Below, piece by piece: positions 1 to 7,193 of a stretch of DNA of 38,065 nucleotides. The notes below the pieces were generated by a model. It saw nothing but the letters and a program-made list of their open reading frames with translations, was not told where the DNA came from and did no database searches. Positions within the stretch are counted from its first letter, which is position 1; every line of letters begins with the position of its first letter. A program made the position numbers and the translations under genes. Source of the DNA: a virus; the IMG/VR virus record IMGVR_UViG_3300025087_000200, positions 1-38,065 of that record, one strand, 5' to 3'.

Positions 1-158
1 CTATACCCTGACAAAGCAGATGAAAGCGGACTGGCGTTCTTTATTCCAACGGACTTTGAAGCGTGACCGTGAATTGATTTTGACGGGTGAAATCATCGGT
101 GCTAATTATGACGCATTGCAGACGAACCGCAAGGCTATCATTGACCTGTTCAAACCGG
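1..158. repeat. Left copy of the 158-bp terminal repeat
   Basis: These bases match 37908-38065 except at position 32 (T here, G at 37939). The tail gene that starts at 37267 reads through the right end and, if the ends are overlaid, continues in the same frame here. The simplest reading is an assembly overlap of a circular or circularly permuted genome. A true short terminal repeat is less likely because the repeat lies inside a coding sequence. Confidence 0.93.
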
Positions 159-1765
159 ATTACGTGACGGGTGATCAGGACGTGACCATCATGTATCAGG
201 GGACTACGAGCGCCGGATTGCCAGCAAGTGAAACGGTGTTCTTACGGGTAAGAATGCGAAGCGATGGTATGCTTGGCAACTGGAATAAACCGACACAAGA
301 GAACCTAGCTTTGATATTTGAAGCGTATGACGATTTGTATATGGACGGGGATAACGCGGCGGTGCTTGGTACTTCGTCAACATTAGCAAACGCTGATTAT
401 ATCGTTTATCAGGACACAGACGGTATCTGGTATAGTATGGCAGGGGTGACGGGCGTAGTTTATACAATTGCACAACATCCTATTACAAAAGTTATTTATA
501 TCGGCGGTGATTTTGATAACGCTGGCAGTGATGGTGCTGCTGATAATCTGGCAATGTGGAACGGAAACGCGTGGGTTAGTGTTGTAGCCGGCATAGTTGG
601 CATTGTATATGCTTTAAAATTTGACGCCTCTGGAAATTTATACATCGGTGGTGATTTTGACGACTTAGGAGATGCAAATGGCGACAATATTGTTATGTGG
701 AATGGTACAGCGGTATCTAGTTTAGGAACTGGGTTAAATGATCCGTGCGGATCATTTGCAATTGATTCAAATGGTTATTTATATGTTGGTGGTGATTTTA
801 CGCTTGCTGGAGGAGTCGCCAATACTGTACATATTGCAAAATGGGACGGGGCTGTCTGGACACCTTTATCAACGGGGTTATCGTCTGGTGTTGGTGGTAT
901 TGCTATTGACAAAGACGATAATTTATATATCGTTGGAAACTTTACAAATGCTGGTGATGCTAACGGTGACTATATTGTTAAATGGACTGGTTCGGCTTGG
1001 GTAAGTTTAGGAACTGGCAGTAATGCCCCATTAAATGCGGCTATATTAGATGAGGCTGGCAATTTATATGTTGGTGGACAATGTACGACTTTAGGTGGAG
1101 TAACAGTTGGATATTGGGGGCGCTGGAATGGTCAAAAATGGGAAGCATTAGGAAGTGGTTTTAACGGAAATGTACATGAATTATTAAAATTTAATAATTT
1201 AATTTATATAACTGGTGCTTTTACATCAGCTGGAAATGTTACATTGTCAGACCGCGTTGCTATTTATTTAGGAAATGGAATTTACAGTCCATTAGATATA
1301 AACCTACCAGGAACACCCACGGTTTATGGTTTACTATTTGACCATCGTTATAATCTCTATATTGGATATGACACGTCATCAGCTACTAACGACGCAGAAG
1401 TGGCATACGGTATAACGCCTGTAGTCGGTGGTGGCACTGCAACACAGCCAAAGATTGTAATCACAGGGGCAGGAATATTGCGCCAAATAAAGAACTTCAC
1501 AAACGGTGACGCGGTTTATTTCAACAATTTCACTCTGCTATCCAATGAAGTCATCACGCTTGATTTCGACAAGGGGATATTTACATCAAGTTTCAGGGGC
1601 AATATTCTAACGTATATATTGGAAGGAATATCAACGCTGAATTTCAAGTTAGACCCTGGCACAAACAGAATAGCGACATTCATAGACGGGACAACAGACG
1701 CCAACACTAAAGCAATTATGACATGGAAAACGCGTTACTGGAGCATCGACGAGGCTAAACGATGA
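1..1765 (+). CDS. Distal tail protein with beta-propeller, C-terminal part
   Basis: This is the 3' part of the gene whose 5' part is 37267-38065. Closing the circle gives one frame of about 801 residues, so the ATG at 20 is internal. The piece starts with Dit-like sequence (RTLKRDRELILTGEIIG). It then has about six or seven beta-propeller blades, roughly codons 135-460, marked by recurring NLYIGGDF-, IAKWDG- and W-S-L-G-TG-like motifs. The last 110 residues are typical of siphovirus tail-component C-termini, with a late PGTNRI turn and a Trp-rich end. Dit links the tail tube to the baseplate. The propeller may bind host surface glycans. The gene overlaps the next one by 4 bases (ATGA). The Dit call is strong; the ligand is inferred. 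Confidence 0.85.
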   Translation, partial: YTLTKQMKADWRSLFQRTLKRDRELILTGEIIGANYDALQTNRKAIIDLFKPDYVTGDQDVTIMYQGTTSAGLPASETVFLRVRMRSDGMLGNWNKPTQENLALIFEAYDDLYMDGDNAAVLGTSSTLANADYIVYQDTDGIWYSMAGVTGVVYTIAQHPITKVIYIGGDFDNAGSDGAADNLAMWNGNAWVSVVAGIVGIVYALKFDASGNLYIGGDFDDLGDANGDNIVMWNGTAVSSLGTGLNDPCGSFAIDSNGYLYVGGDFTLAGGVANTVHIAKWDGAVWTPLSTGLSSGVGGIAIDKDDNLYIVGNFTNAGDANGDYIVKWTGSAWVSLGTGSNAPLNAAILDEAGNLYVGGQCTTLGGVTVGYWGRWNGQKWEALGSGFNGNVHELLKFNNLIYITGAFTSAGNVTLSDRVAIYLGNGIYSPLDINLPGTPTVYGLLFDHRYNLYIGYDTSSATNDAEVAYGITPVVGGGTATQPKIVITGAGILRQIKNFTNGDAVYFNNFTLLSNEVITLDFDKGIFTSSFRGNILTYILEGISTLNFKLDPGTNRIATFIDGTTDANTKAIMTWKTRYWSIDEAKR

Positions 1766-2901
1766 TAGACTACGAGATAATCCGTTATACTTCCGCAGGC
1801 GTTCCGATTGACAATTTCACCCTATCAGAGATAAGCACGTTTAGCCTTGCCTATGGTGATATGACAGTAGGGGCTTTGGTGCTACAAATGCCCCGGGCAG
1901 GACGAAGCCCGAACGATTTCGAGAAAGACCAGATCCTAGAGGTATATAGAATTGTAAACGGCGTTAAATATCTTGAGGGTGAACGAGCCTGGTTTATCCG
2001 ACGGCGTGACTTCTTTGAGAACGAACAAGGGCTGGAATCAATCCTGCTTACATGCTATGACGCCAACTATTTATTAGACAGCCGGATAATCGCTTATTAT
2101 GCCAATTCAGCTTATGCGGATAAGGCTGATTATTCCGACGATATGTTGAAGGCGCTTGTCTATGAGAACGTTGGCGCTGGTTGTGTTGTGTACAATTCAG
2201 TCAGTGATATTGATACCTCTAGAATATTATCAGGGTTGACAGTACAGGGTGATTTTAGTTTAGCACCGTCCATCACTAAACAATTCGCATGGGAAAAACT
2301 AAAGCCAAACCTTGATGAAATATGTGGGCAGTCACGCGAAGCAGGGACGTATCTGACTTATGACATGGTTAGAACTGGACGGGCAACATTTGAATTTCGT
2401 ACTTACACAGGGCAACGGGGCAACGATTACACAGGAACCAATCGCAAGGTTGTCAGTAAAGACTTTGGAAATCTAATCAATCCGGTTTTGACGTTCGATG
2501 ACGAAAACGAACGCAACTATGGATATGTCACAGGAACGGGGATTGAAGCTGCCCGAACCATCGAGATAGTGTCAGACACTGACCGCATAAATGCATCACC
2601 CTGGAATCGACGGGAACTACAGGTGTACGCGGCTTATCTATCGGCTGATAGCACCAGCGCACATTTAGCGGCGCAAGGCAACGCGGCTTTGTATGAGTTT
2701 CGTCCTAAGATACAACTGACAGGCGAAATCAGCGAAACGGAGAACTTCAGATATGGGATTGATTTTGGATTTGGTGACAAGCTGATTGGTACATATCTGG
2801 GTTATACCTTAGACGTTCATCTTGACAAGATTATGATAACCGTTAATCCATCTGGTGAACAATTTGAAACGTTGGCATTGAGAATCAGAGGTGAATCATG
2901 A
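1762..2901 (+). CDS. Baseplate hub / tail-tip (Gp37-like) protein
   Basis: A 379-residue protein that resembles siphovirus ReqiPepy6 Gp37-like and Tal-type tail-tip proteins. The N-terminal half has a beta-rich start (IDYEIIRYTSAGVPIDNF) and the segment GERAWFIRRRDFFENEQG, which leads into a 'tCYDANYLLDSRIIAYYA' motif characteristic of this family. The family normally forms the trimeric hub below Dit and carries or holds host-penetrating domains. No enzymatic domain is visible. It begins inside the stop of the Dit gene (ATGA) and overlaps the next gene by 4 bases, so it belongs to the tail operon. The assignment rests on motif memory plus position directly after Dit. Confidence 0.75.
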   Translation: MIDYEIIRYTSAGVPIDNFTLSEISTFSLAYGDMTVGALVLQMPRAGRSPNDFEKDQILEVYRIVNGVKYLEGERAWFIRRRDFFENEQGLESILLTCYDANYLLDSRIIAYYANSAYADKADYSDDMLKALVYENVGAGCVVYNSVSDIDTSRILSGLTVQGDFSLAPSITKQFAWEKLKPNLDEICGQSREAGTYLTYDMVRTGRATFEFRTYTGQRGNDYTGTNRKVVSKDFGNLINPVLTFDDENERNYGYVTGTGIEAARTIEIVSDTDRINASPWNRRELQVYAAYLSADSTSAHLAAQGNAALYEFRPKIQLTGEISETENFRYGIDFGFGDKLIGTYLGYTLDVHLDKIMITVNPSGEQFETLALRIRGES

Positions 2902-3470
2902 GCGCTGAATTATTGAACCGTATTAGAAACCTTGAAAAGCGTATAGAGCGATTAGGAGAACGTCCAGCACCTTTTCTTGAAGACTTACGATTTCCAGCAA
3001 CACCAGGGCAGCAAAATCCAGCGGTAGCAAAGCCAGATTATGACTTTACTAATCTTGGGTTTTTATTTGACGCTGGTTCGGTTGAATCAATTTATATTAT
3101 CGCACAAATGCCACATGATTGGGTTGCCGGTGGAATCATTTACCCACATGTTCATTGGATGCCGACTACAACAAATACTGGTAGTGTCGTATGGACGATA
3201 GGATATAAATGGACAAATATTGATGACGCTGATGCTGGATCTGTTTTATATCCAACCGTTACACAGGCTGGAAATGGTACAGCTTATGTTCACCAGGTTG
3301 CAGACATCACCGCGATTGATGGGACGGGTAAAACATCTTCGTCAATTTTAAGTATTGGATTATTCAGAAATGCGACTGATGGGGCGGATACCTACACGGG
3401 TGATGCACTATTAAAAGAATTTGATATTCACTATATGAAAAACCCGTCAAAGTCTTATTGGACAGTATGA
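2898..3470 (+). CDS. Tail fibre / receptor-binding-like protein
   Basis: A 190-residue protein with a short N-terminal coiled coil (LLNRIRNLEKRIERLGE, residues 4-20). A beta-rich C-terminal domain follows, containing HVHWMPTT and a GTGKTSSSI stretch; the latter is not a Walker motif in context. The coiled-coil plus beta-domain layout and the place after the hub suggest a trimeric tip or fibre protein. It starts at an ATGA overlap with the hub gene. No catalytic motif is seen, and the exact role is inferred from position. Confidence 0.6.
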   Translation: MSAELLNRIRNLEKRIERLGERPAPFLEDLRFPATPGQQNPAVAKPDYDFTNLGFLFDAGSVESIYIIAQMPHDWVAGGIIYPHVHWMPTTTNTGSVVWTIGYKWTNIDDADAGSVLYPTVTQAGNGTAYVHQVADITAIDGTGKTSSSILSIGLFRNATDGADTYTGDALLKEFDIHYMKNPSKSYWTV

Positions 3471-3658
3471 AGTTTAGTTATACAGATTCCAGTTATGTAA
3501 ACTGGACATGGTCACGGATGCTAACAAAGACGATTGTAGTATGGAGGAGAAATGAAACTAAAACTATTGCTAGTGTTTATCGGTGTTGTTGTGATACTGC
3601 TAATGGCAGGATTGGAGATAGTACAGGGCGACGACGTTGGTTATCCCGTACCAATTGA
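3467..3658 (+). CDS. Possible small overlapping gene
   Basis: A 63-codon frame starting at an ATGA overlap with the fibre gene. Its first 30 residues (KFSYTDSSYVNWTWSRM) fill the otherwise empty gap before 3552. The second half overlaps the next gene in another frame and turns Arg/Cys-rich, so only the first part looks protein-like. No good ribosome-binding site precedes it. It may be real, a remnant, or chance. Confidence 0.25.
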   Translation: MKFSYTDSSYVNWTWSRMLTKTIVVWRRNETKTIASVYRCCCDTANGRIGDSTGRRRWLSRTN

Positions 3659-3932
3659 CGAAGGCTATCCGATAGATTACGGTTATCCGGTTCCGATTGA
3701 ATATAGTTATCCAGAACCAGCATATCCATCACCTATAGACGAAGGCTATCCATTTTATGTTCCCGTTCCTGTTGTTGGTTATCCCGTAGAACCTGAACCC
3801 GTCAACAATCCGGTAATTCCAGATAGTTCGATTGAACAGCTTGAGCCTATCGAACCGCAATATGTGAACGGGCGCAACCTATGGCAGGAGATTGTGTATC
3901 AGTTTAGCAGACTGTTGGAGCTAATGAAATGA
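3552..3932 (+). CDS. Gly-Tyr-Pro-rich exported protein
   Basis: A 126-residue protein of unknown function. Residues 1-26 form a signal peptide or membrane anchor (LLLVFIGVVVILLMAGL). Residues 30-85 are a low-complexity stretch with repeated GYP/YPxP units, such as GYPVPIDEGYP and GYPVPIE. The end is a short amphipathic helix (WQEIVYQFSRLLELM). A strong GGAGGAG Shine-Dalgarno sits just before the ATG. It lies between fibre and glycosidase genes, so it could act at the cell envelope during lysis (a spanin-like topology is conceivable) or on the virion. Proline and tyrosine repeats are also found in wall-interacting proteins. Function is not known. Confidence 0.7.
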   Translation: MKLKLLLVFIGVVVILLMAGLEIVQGDDVGYPVPIDEGYPIDYGYPVPIEYSYPEPAYPSPIDEGYPFYVPVPVVGYPVEPEPVNNPVIPDSSIEQLEPIEPQYVNGRNLWQEIVYQFSRLLELMK

Positions 3933-4645
3933 AAAAAGGTTTCAACGTTAATTCACACTTAGATTTAGTGCCAGCTTACTACGATATTGTTTATATAAAC
4001 GCAATGTATGGCAAGGTTGTTGACCCTATGTCTATAAAATATTGGGATGCTACCAACGCACTCAAGCGTGGACTTATTCATCAGCCTGTATTGAGTGTAA
4101 CAAATGATGTGAACGAGAATGCCAGCGCGTTTCTTGGATTGCTCAATGACTTATCTTATTCAGGGTGGAATAATGGTATTCCATTGATGGTAGATGTTTG
4201 GAAGGCACCTAAAGATTTTATGTACAATCTCGATCATATACGACAACACGGTATCTATATTACTCAATACTATAAACCAACATTGAAACCATTATTGAGA
4301 GTGATTGTCAGTGAATGGGAGAAGTGGTATGAGAGTAATGCAACAGAAACAATGCGGTTGCTCAATGATTACAGAATTATGTTATGTCAACCAGGAGCAT
4401 TGAAACCAGAAAAACTTTCAGGAATTGGAGTATCTGATTGGTGGGAATATGATTGGGGATTGTACGCGCACGACCCGGAAACAATCTATGACGGGGTTGT
4501 AGATTTACCTGACCCGATTGAAGAGCCAGAACCGGAGCCCGAACCATTGCCAGTTGTAATAGGTGAACAAACCGTAATCAGGAAATGGAAAATCAGCTTA
4601 TTCGGTGGATTGATAAAAGGCACAATCGAGGCGGTCGATGAATGA
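3929..4645 (+). CDS. Glycosidase-fold protein, possibly a degenerate GH25
   Basis: A 238-residue protein. It has TIM-barrel-like alternation (DIVYINAMYG, IPLMVDVWKAP, GIYITQYYKP, SDWWEYDWGLYAHD) and then a Pro-Glu linker (EEPEPEPEP, near residues 198-210) leading to a short C-terminal domain. The gene lies directly before a GH25 lysozyme and the two may be related, but the DxE catalytic pattern of GH25 is not clear here. It may bind rather than cut wall glycan. It starts at an ATGA overlap with the preceding gene and overlaps the lysozyme start by 8 bases. The fold call is an inference. Confidence 0.5.
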   Translation: MKKGFNVNSHLDLVPAYYDIVYINAMYGKVVDPMSIKYWDATNALKRGLIHQPVLSVTNDVNENASAFLGLLNDLSYSGWNNGIPLMVDVWKAPKDFMYNLDHIRQHGIYITQYYKPTLKPLLRVIVSEWEKWYESNATETMRLLNDYRIMLCQPGALKPEKLSGIGVSDWWEYDWGLYAHDPETIYDGVVDLPDPIEEPEPEPEPLPVVIGEQTVIRKWKISLFGGLIKGTIEAVDE

Positions 4646-5552
4646 AATATTCTTACCGCTTGTTATGAATGAGTTTGTAGTAGCAGAGGAGGAGGATAAT
4701 ATGAAACCAATTGTAGATATTAGCTACTGGCAGCAAGGCATTGATTACGATAAGTTTGCAGCCGGTATCAGCGGTGCAATTCTACGCGGTGCATACGGGA
4801 TCTGGAAAGATACCATGTTTGAAACGCACTACAAAGAATTACATGCACGGGGCGTGCCACTTGGAAGCTATCACTATATTATCGGGAACTATACCGGATT
4901 AGCGCAAGCGGACGTATTCAACCAGGCTATTTCTGGCAAGGAATTAAAACTAGGATTGTGGGATGACGTTGAAGATAGGGGCGTGACTACGGGATTATCT
5001 GCAAAAGTCGTGACTGAATATCACGGGAATATTGAAACGCTGGCACGTCGTAAAGTTGGCATTTATACGGGTGTGTATGCGTGGTCTGAAATCATGGGTA
5101 GTCAGTCGATGATTTATTCAGACCGTCCTTTGTGGATTGCACATTATGGCGTGACACAGCCAAGTTTACCAAGATATAGTGCCTGGACGAAATGGATATT
5201 ATGGCAGTGGTCAAGCAAAGGTAGAATTGACGGCTATTATTCTGATATTGACATGGATGTTTTCAATGGCACTGAAGAAGAATACAGAAAGTATTTCATT
5301 CTGAATGAAATCATTCCAACACCTCCACCCGTCATACCATCACCAGGTGTGATACTACCATCACTAAAGGTGATAAAAAACGTCTATGTCAGGACTACTC
5401 CTAGCCAGGCAATCAAAGAAATTGCAACCCGTTACCCTGGGGAAGTAGTCAAGGTATTGGAAATCAAGTCTTTCAATCCGGTATCAGTCTGGGTTCGTGA
5501 CGAACGCGGCTGGTCAGCTGTTGTACATTACGGCGTTAGGTACATGGAATAA
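4638..5552 (+). CDS. GH25 lysozyme endolysin with C-terminal SH3-like domain
   Basis: A muramidase that cuts the MurNAc-GlcNAc bond of peptidoglycan. The GH25 domain, about residues 24-215, begins with VDISYWQ, has GSYHYIIG and the catalytic-region pattern LGLWDDVED, and ends with WQWSSKGRIDGYYSDIDMDVF, all family signatures. A Pro-rich linker (TPPPVIPSPG) leads to a bacterial SH3-like domain (VYVRTTPS...GEVVKVLEI...W-V-R-D) that would bind the wall. Two starts are possible. The ATG at 4638 gives a 21-residue leader containing FLPLVMN. The ATG at 4701 has a much stronger GAGGAGGAGG site and starts exactly at the enzyme domain. The gene acts in host lysis or at the tail tip. Confidence 0.9.
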   Translation: MNEIFLPLVMNEFVVAEEEDNMKPIVDISYWQQGIDYDKFAAGISGAILRGAYGIWKDTMFETHYKELHARGVPLGSYHYIIGNYTGLAQADVFNQAISGKELKLGLWDDVEDRGVTTGLSAKVVTEYHGNIETLARRKVGIYTGVYAWSEIMGSQSMIYSDRPLWIAHYGVTQPSLPRYSAWTKWILWQWSSKGRIDGYYSDIDMDVFNGTEEEYRKYFILNEIIPTPPPVIPSPGVILPSLKVIKNVYVRTTPSQAIKEIATRYPGEVVKVLEIKSFNPVSVWVRDERGWSAVVHYGVRYME

Positions 5553-5604
5553 CAACCAATAATTAGTCTAAACCTAATTATCGTAGTATAGAATAGGGGC
5601 AACA

Positions 5605-6432
5605 TTGTCAAAAGCCAAAACAATACTAGCAATAATAGCAGATACACAAATTGGAAGTAGTACGGCTTTAGCACCACCAGAATTTAAAATACATAATAGA
5701 TCAACGGACGAAATACAAACAGTTCACCATAACCGACTTCAATCTTGGATATGGGAAAATTGGGTTGATTATTGGGACTATGTTAAATTTTTAGCAGAAT
5801 GGACAAGTAAGCGTAAACGCAAGCATAGAATAATTGTCGCGCACGTCGGAGATGTTATTGATGGTAATCACCATGGCACTTTGCAGATTATTCAGGACGT
5901 TGGAGATCAGGTCATTGTTGCCATGAATATTCTACAACCCATTGTTGATATTAGTGATGCCTTTTTTGGTGTGATTGGTACTGAAGCACATGCAGGAAAT
6001 TCAGGATCAGACGAAATTAGTATTTATAAAAATCTTGGCGTGACTGAGTACGGGCAAAATATAATGCTTGAGATTGACGGAAAACTTCACGACTTTGCAC
6101 ACCATGGTAGAACGGGGCAAAGACCATGGACTAGCACGGCAGCGAGTATCGGAGTTGAAGTCATGCTGGATTGTGGTCAACAGGGAATACCCTATCCCGA
6201 TTATATATGGCGCGGTCACAAGCACAATATTGACGATAGCGGTGATCGATTAGAAGGGACAAGGGTTATCTGCTTGCCATCATGGCAGCTTAAAACCAGC
6301 TTTACTCATAGACTTGTTGCAAACCGTACACGCTCCGACATTGGCGGTTACATCGTCGACGGTGGATTGGTTGACAATTCACGGGCAAGGTATAAGGGGC
6401 AACCGGATCAACGAAGGATTATAAAACCATGA
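5605..6432 (+). CDS. Calcineurin-like metallophosphoesterase
   Basis: A 275-residue protein with the two-metal phosphoesterase motifs in order: ADTQIG near residue 12, GDVIDGNHHG near 82, GTEAH near 124 (a variant of GNHD), DFAHHG near 163, and RGHKHN near 204. The substrate could be a phosphodiester in nucleic acid or a nucleotide. Phages often carry such enzymes without a known role. Translation appears to start at TTG, with AGGGG upstream; no in-frame ATG fits the N-terminal beta strand. It sits after the lysozyme, with a 52-base gap, and overlaps the next gene by ATGA. Confidence 0.82.
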   Translation: MSKAKTILAIIADTQIGSSTALAPPEFKIHNRSTDEIQTVHHNRLQSWIWENWVDYWDYVKFLAEWTSKRKRKHRIIVAHVGDVIDGNHHGTLQIIQDVGDQVIVAMNILQPIVDISDAFFGVIGTEAHAGNSGSDEISIYKNLGVTEYGQNIMLEIDGKLHDFAHHGRTGQRPWTSTAASIGVEVMLDCGQQGIPYPDYIWRGHKHNIDDSGDRLEGTRVICLPSWQLKTSFTHRLVANRTRSDIGGYIVDGGLVDNSRARYKGQPDQRRIIKP

Positions 6433-6647
6433 CAGAAAACGAATTACTTCAGGAACTTGCAAAAGAATTACTAATTGAACCAGTACAAACATACGAAGTC
6501 ACAGCGCAAAGTTTATCAAAACAAATTGGTATTAGTGTACGTGGTGCATTAGATATATTACAACAAAAGGAACGCGAAGGCCTGTTAATCAGCCGTTGGG
6601 CTAGGGGTGACAAAGGCAGGCGATTATTAGCATTTCGCAAACCGTAG
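6429..6647 (+). CDS. Small winged-helix DNA-binding protein
   Basis: A 72-residue protein with a helix-turn-helix (TAQSLSKQIGISVRGALDILQQKEREG, residues 25-51) followed by a basic wing (LISRWARGDKGRRLLAFRKP). It is the last gene of the tail/lysis operon and overlaps the phosphoesterase stop. Directly downstream lie a palindrome and the promoter of the large RNA, so it could regulate that promoter. That link is inferred from position only. Confidence 0.72.
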   Translation: MTENELLQELAKELLIEPVQTYEVTAQSLSKQIGISVRGALDILQQKEREGLLISRWARGDKGRRLLAFRKP

Positions 6648-6674
6648 CTATCATCCCTCTCTCCTCCTCTCTGC

Positions 6675-6700
6675 ACCGCTCACAGAACATCGTGGGCGGT
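6675..6700 (+). terminator. Hairpin at the end of the tail/lysis operon
   Basis: ACCGCTC (6675-6681) pairs with GGGCGGT (6694-6700), seven pairs including one G-T, around a 12-base loop. It follows the last stop codon by 28 bases. There is no T-run after it, so it is a weak intrinsic terminator or an mRNA 3'-end stabiliser. Confidence 0.4.
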
Positions 6701-6712
6701 TGCAATTAACCA

Positions 6713-6729
6713 GGGTACAATCTGTACCC
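6713..6729. promoter_or_regulatory. Perfect palindrome, likely operator
   Basis: GGGTACA-ATC-TGTACCC is a perfect 7-bp inverted repeat with a 3-bp spacer. It ends only 3 bp before the -35 box of the promoter at 6733. The half-site GTACCC recurs just after the predicted transcription start (6773-6778). The placement suits a dimeric regulator. The winged-helix protein encoded just upstream is one candidate, by position only. Confidence 0.6.
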
Positions 6730-6732
6730 CTA

Positions 6733-6761
6733 TTGACATCATAGAACGATTGTGATACTAT
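6733..6761 (+). promoter_or_regulatory. Strong sigma-70-type promoter
   Basis: TTGACA (6733-6738), a 17-bp spacer, then TACTAT (6756-6761). The spacer contains TAGAACGATTGTG, which also occurs in the capsid-operon promoter at 28892. Predicted start is near 6768. No credible gene follows before the terminator at 7164, so it drives a non-coding RNA. Confidence 0.85.
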
Positions 6762-6929
6762 ATTTGTAACAGTACCCGGCACGCCTCTGCTCGTATGAGG
6801 ACGCTCATAAAAGCACTGCGGACCGAGTTGGGTCGTTATGGCAGCAGATTTGAACTCATGAAGGCAGGTCTAACGATCAGCAGCAAGGCTTAAGACTTGT
6901 GGGTTCCTTCGTTCAAAATGTTGTCAACT

Positions 6930-7021
6930 TGGTGTGGCTTTGGTGTTATGGGCTAACACTACGCCGGATAGACTGGTGAGTATCCAGACAACGTATTCAG
7001 GTTCGACTCCTGACGCACCTA
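6930..7021 (+). other. tRNA-like cloverleaf inside the large RNA
   Basis: A closing stem GGTGTG/CGCACC (6931-6936 with 7014-7019) encloses three arms. The D-position arm has 8 bp and a 5-nt loop (6941-6961). The anticodon-position arm has 5 bp and a 10-nt loop (6966-6985). The third is a textbook T-arm, TCAGG-TTCGACT-CCTGA (6997-7013). The first two arms do not fit a normal tRNA, no anticodon can be read, and no CCA is encoded. It is either a tRNA mimic or a decayed tRNA absorbed into the larger RNA. Confidence 0.5.
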
Positions 7022-7163
7022 CCCCCTCAATCGCTTCGGTGGTTGAGTGCTACCCGAGAGGGTACGCGTCTCTGCTCTGCTGGAATAATAGTTGTGTACA
7101 GACTACCAGCATCAGAATTACGGATCTGAAATATGGCTAATCCATAAAGTAGGATTCACCCAG

Positions 7164-7193
7164 TCAGCCCCACATGACGGGGCTGATTTTGTT
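7164..7193 (+). terminator. Intrinsic terminator of the large RNA
   Basis: TCAGCCCC (7164-7171) pairs with GGGGCTGA (7179-7186) around a 7-nt loop and is followed by TTTTGTT. It is a strong rho-independent terminator. Confidence 0.88.

Larger units (their letters stand above)
6768..7193 (+). ncRNA. Structured non-coding RNA of about 425 nt, family unknown
   Basis: A transcript bounded by a consensus promoter and an intrinsic terminator, with no credible coding frame. Visible hairpins are TATGAG/CTCATA with a GACG loop (6794-6809); GACC/GGTC (6821-6834) inside CTGC/GCAG; a tRNA-like cloverleaf (6930-7021); a 9-bp stem closed by a TTCG tetraloop (7026-7047); a 5-bp stem with a GAGA GNRA-type loop (7051-7064); a bulged stem TGCTGG/CCAGCA (7078-7111); and TCAGA/TCTGA (7112-7129). 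UUCG and GNRA loops are typical of evolved RNA folds. Size, density of structure and phage location recall large ornate phage RNAs such as GOLLD and ROOL. I see no motif that places it in a known family. Its role is unknown. Confidence 0.75.

Noticed and set aside
6930-7021. A normal phage tRNA gene
   Set aside because: The T-arm fits, but the D- and anticodon-position arms have the wrong stem and loop sizes, and the first acceptor pair is T-T.
6934-7140. Open frame of 68 codons within the large RNA
   Set aside because: It starts at GTG without a ribosome-binding site and the composition is not protein-like. The DNA is filled by stable hairpins and bounded by an RNA-type promoter and terminator.
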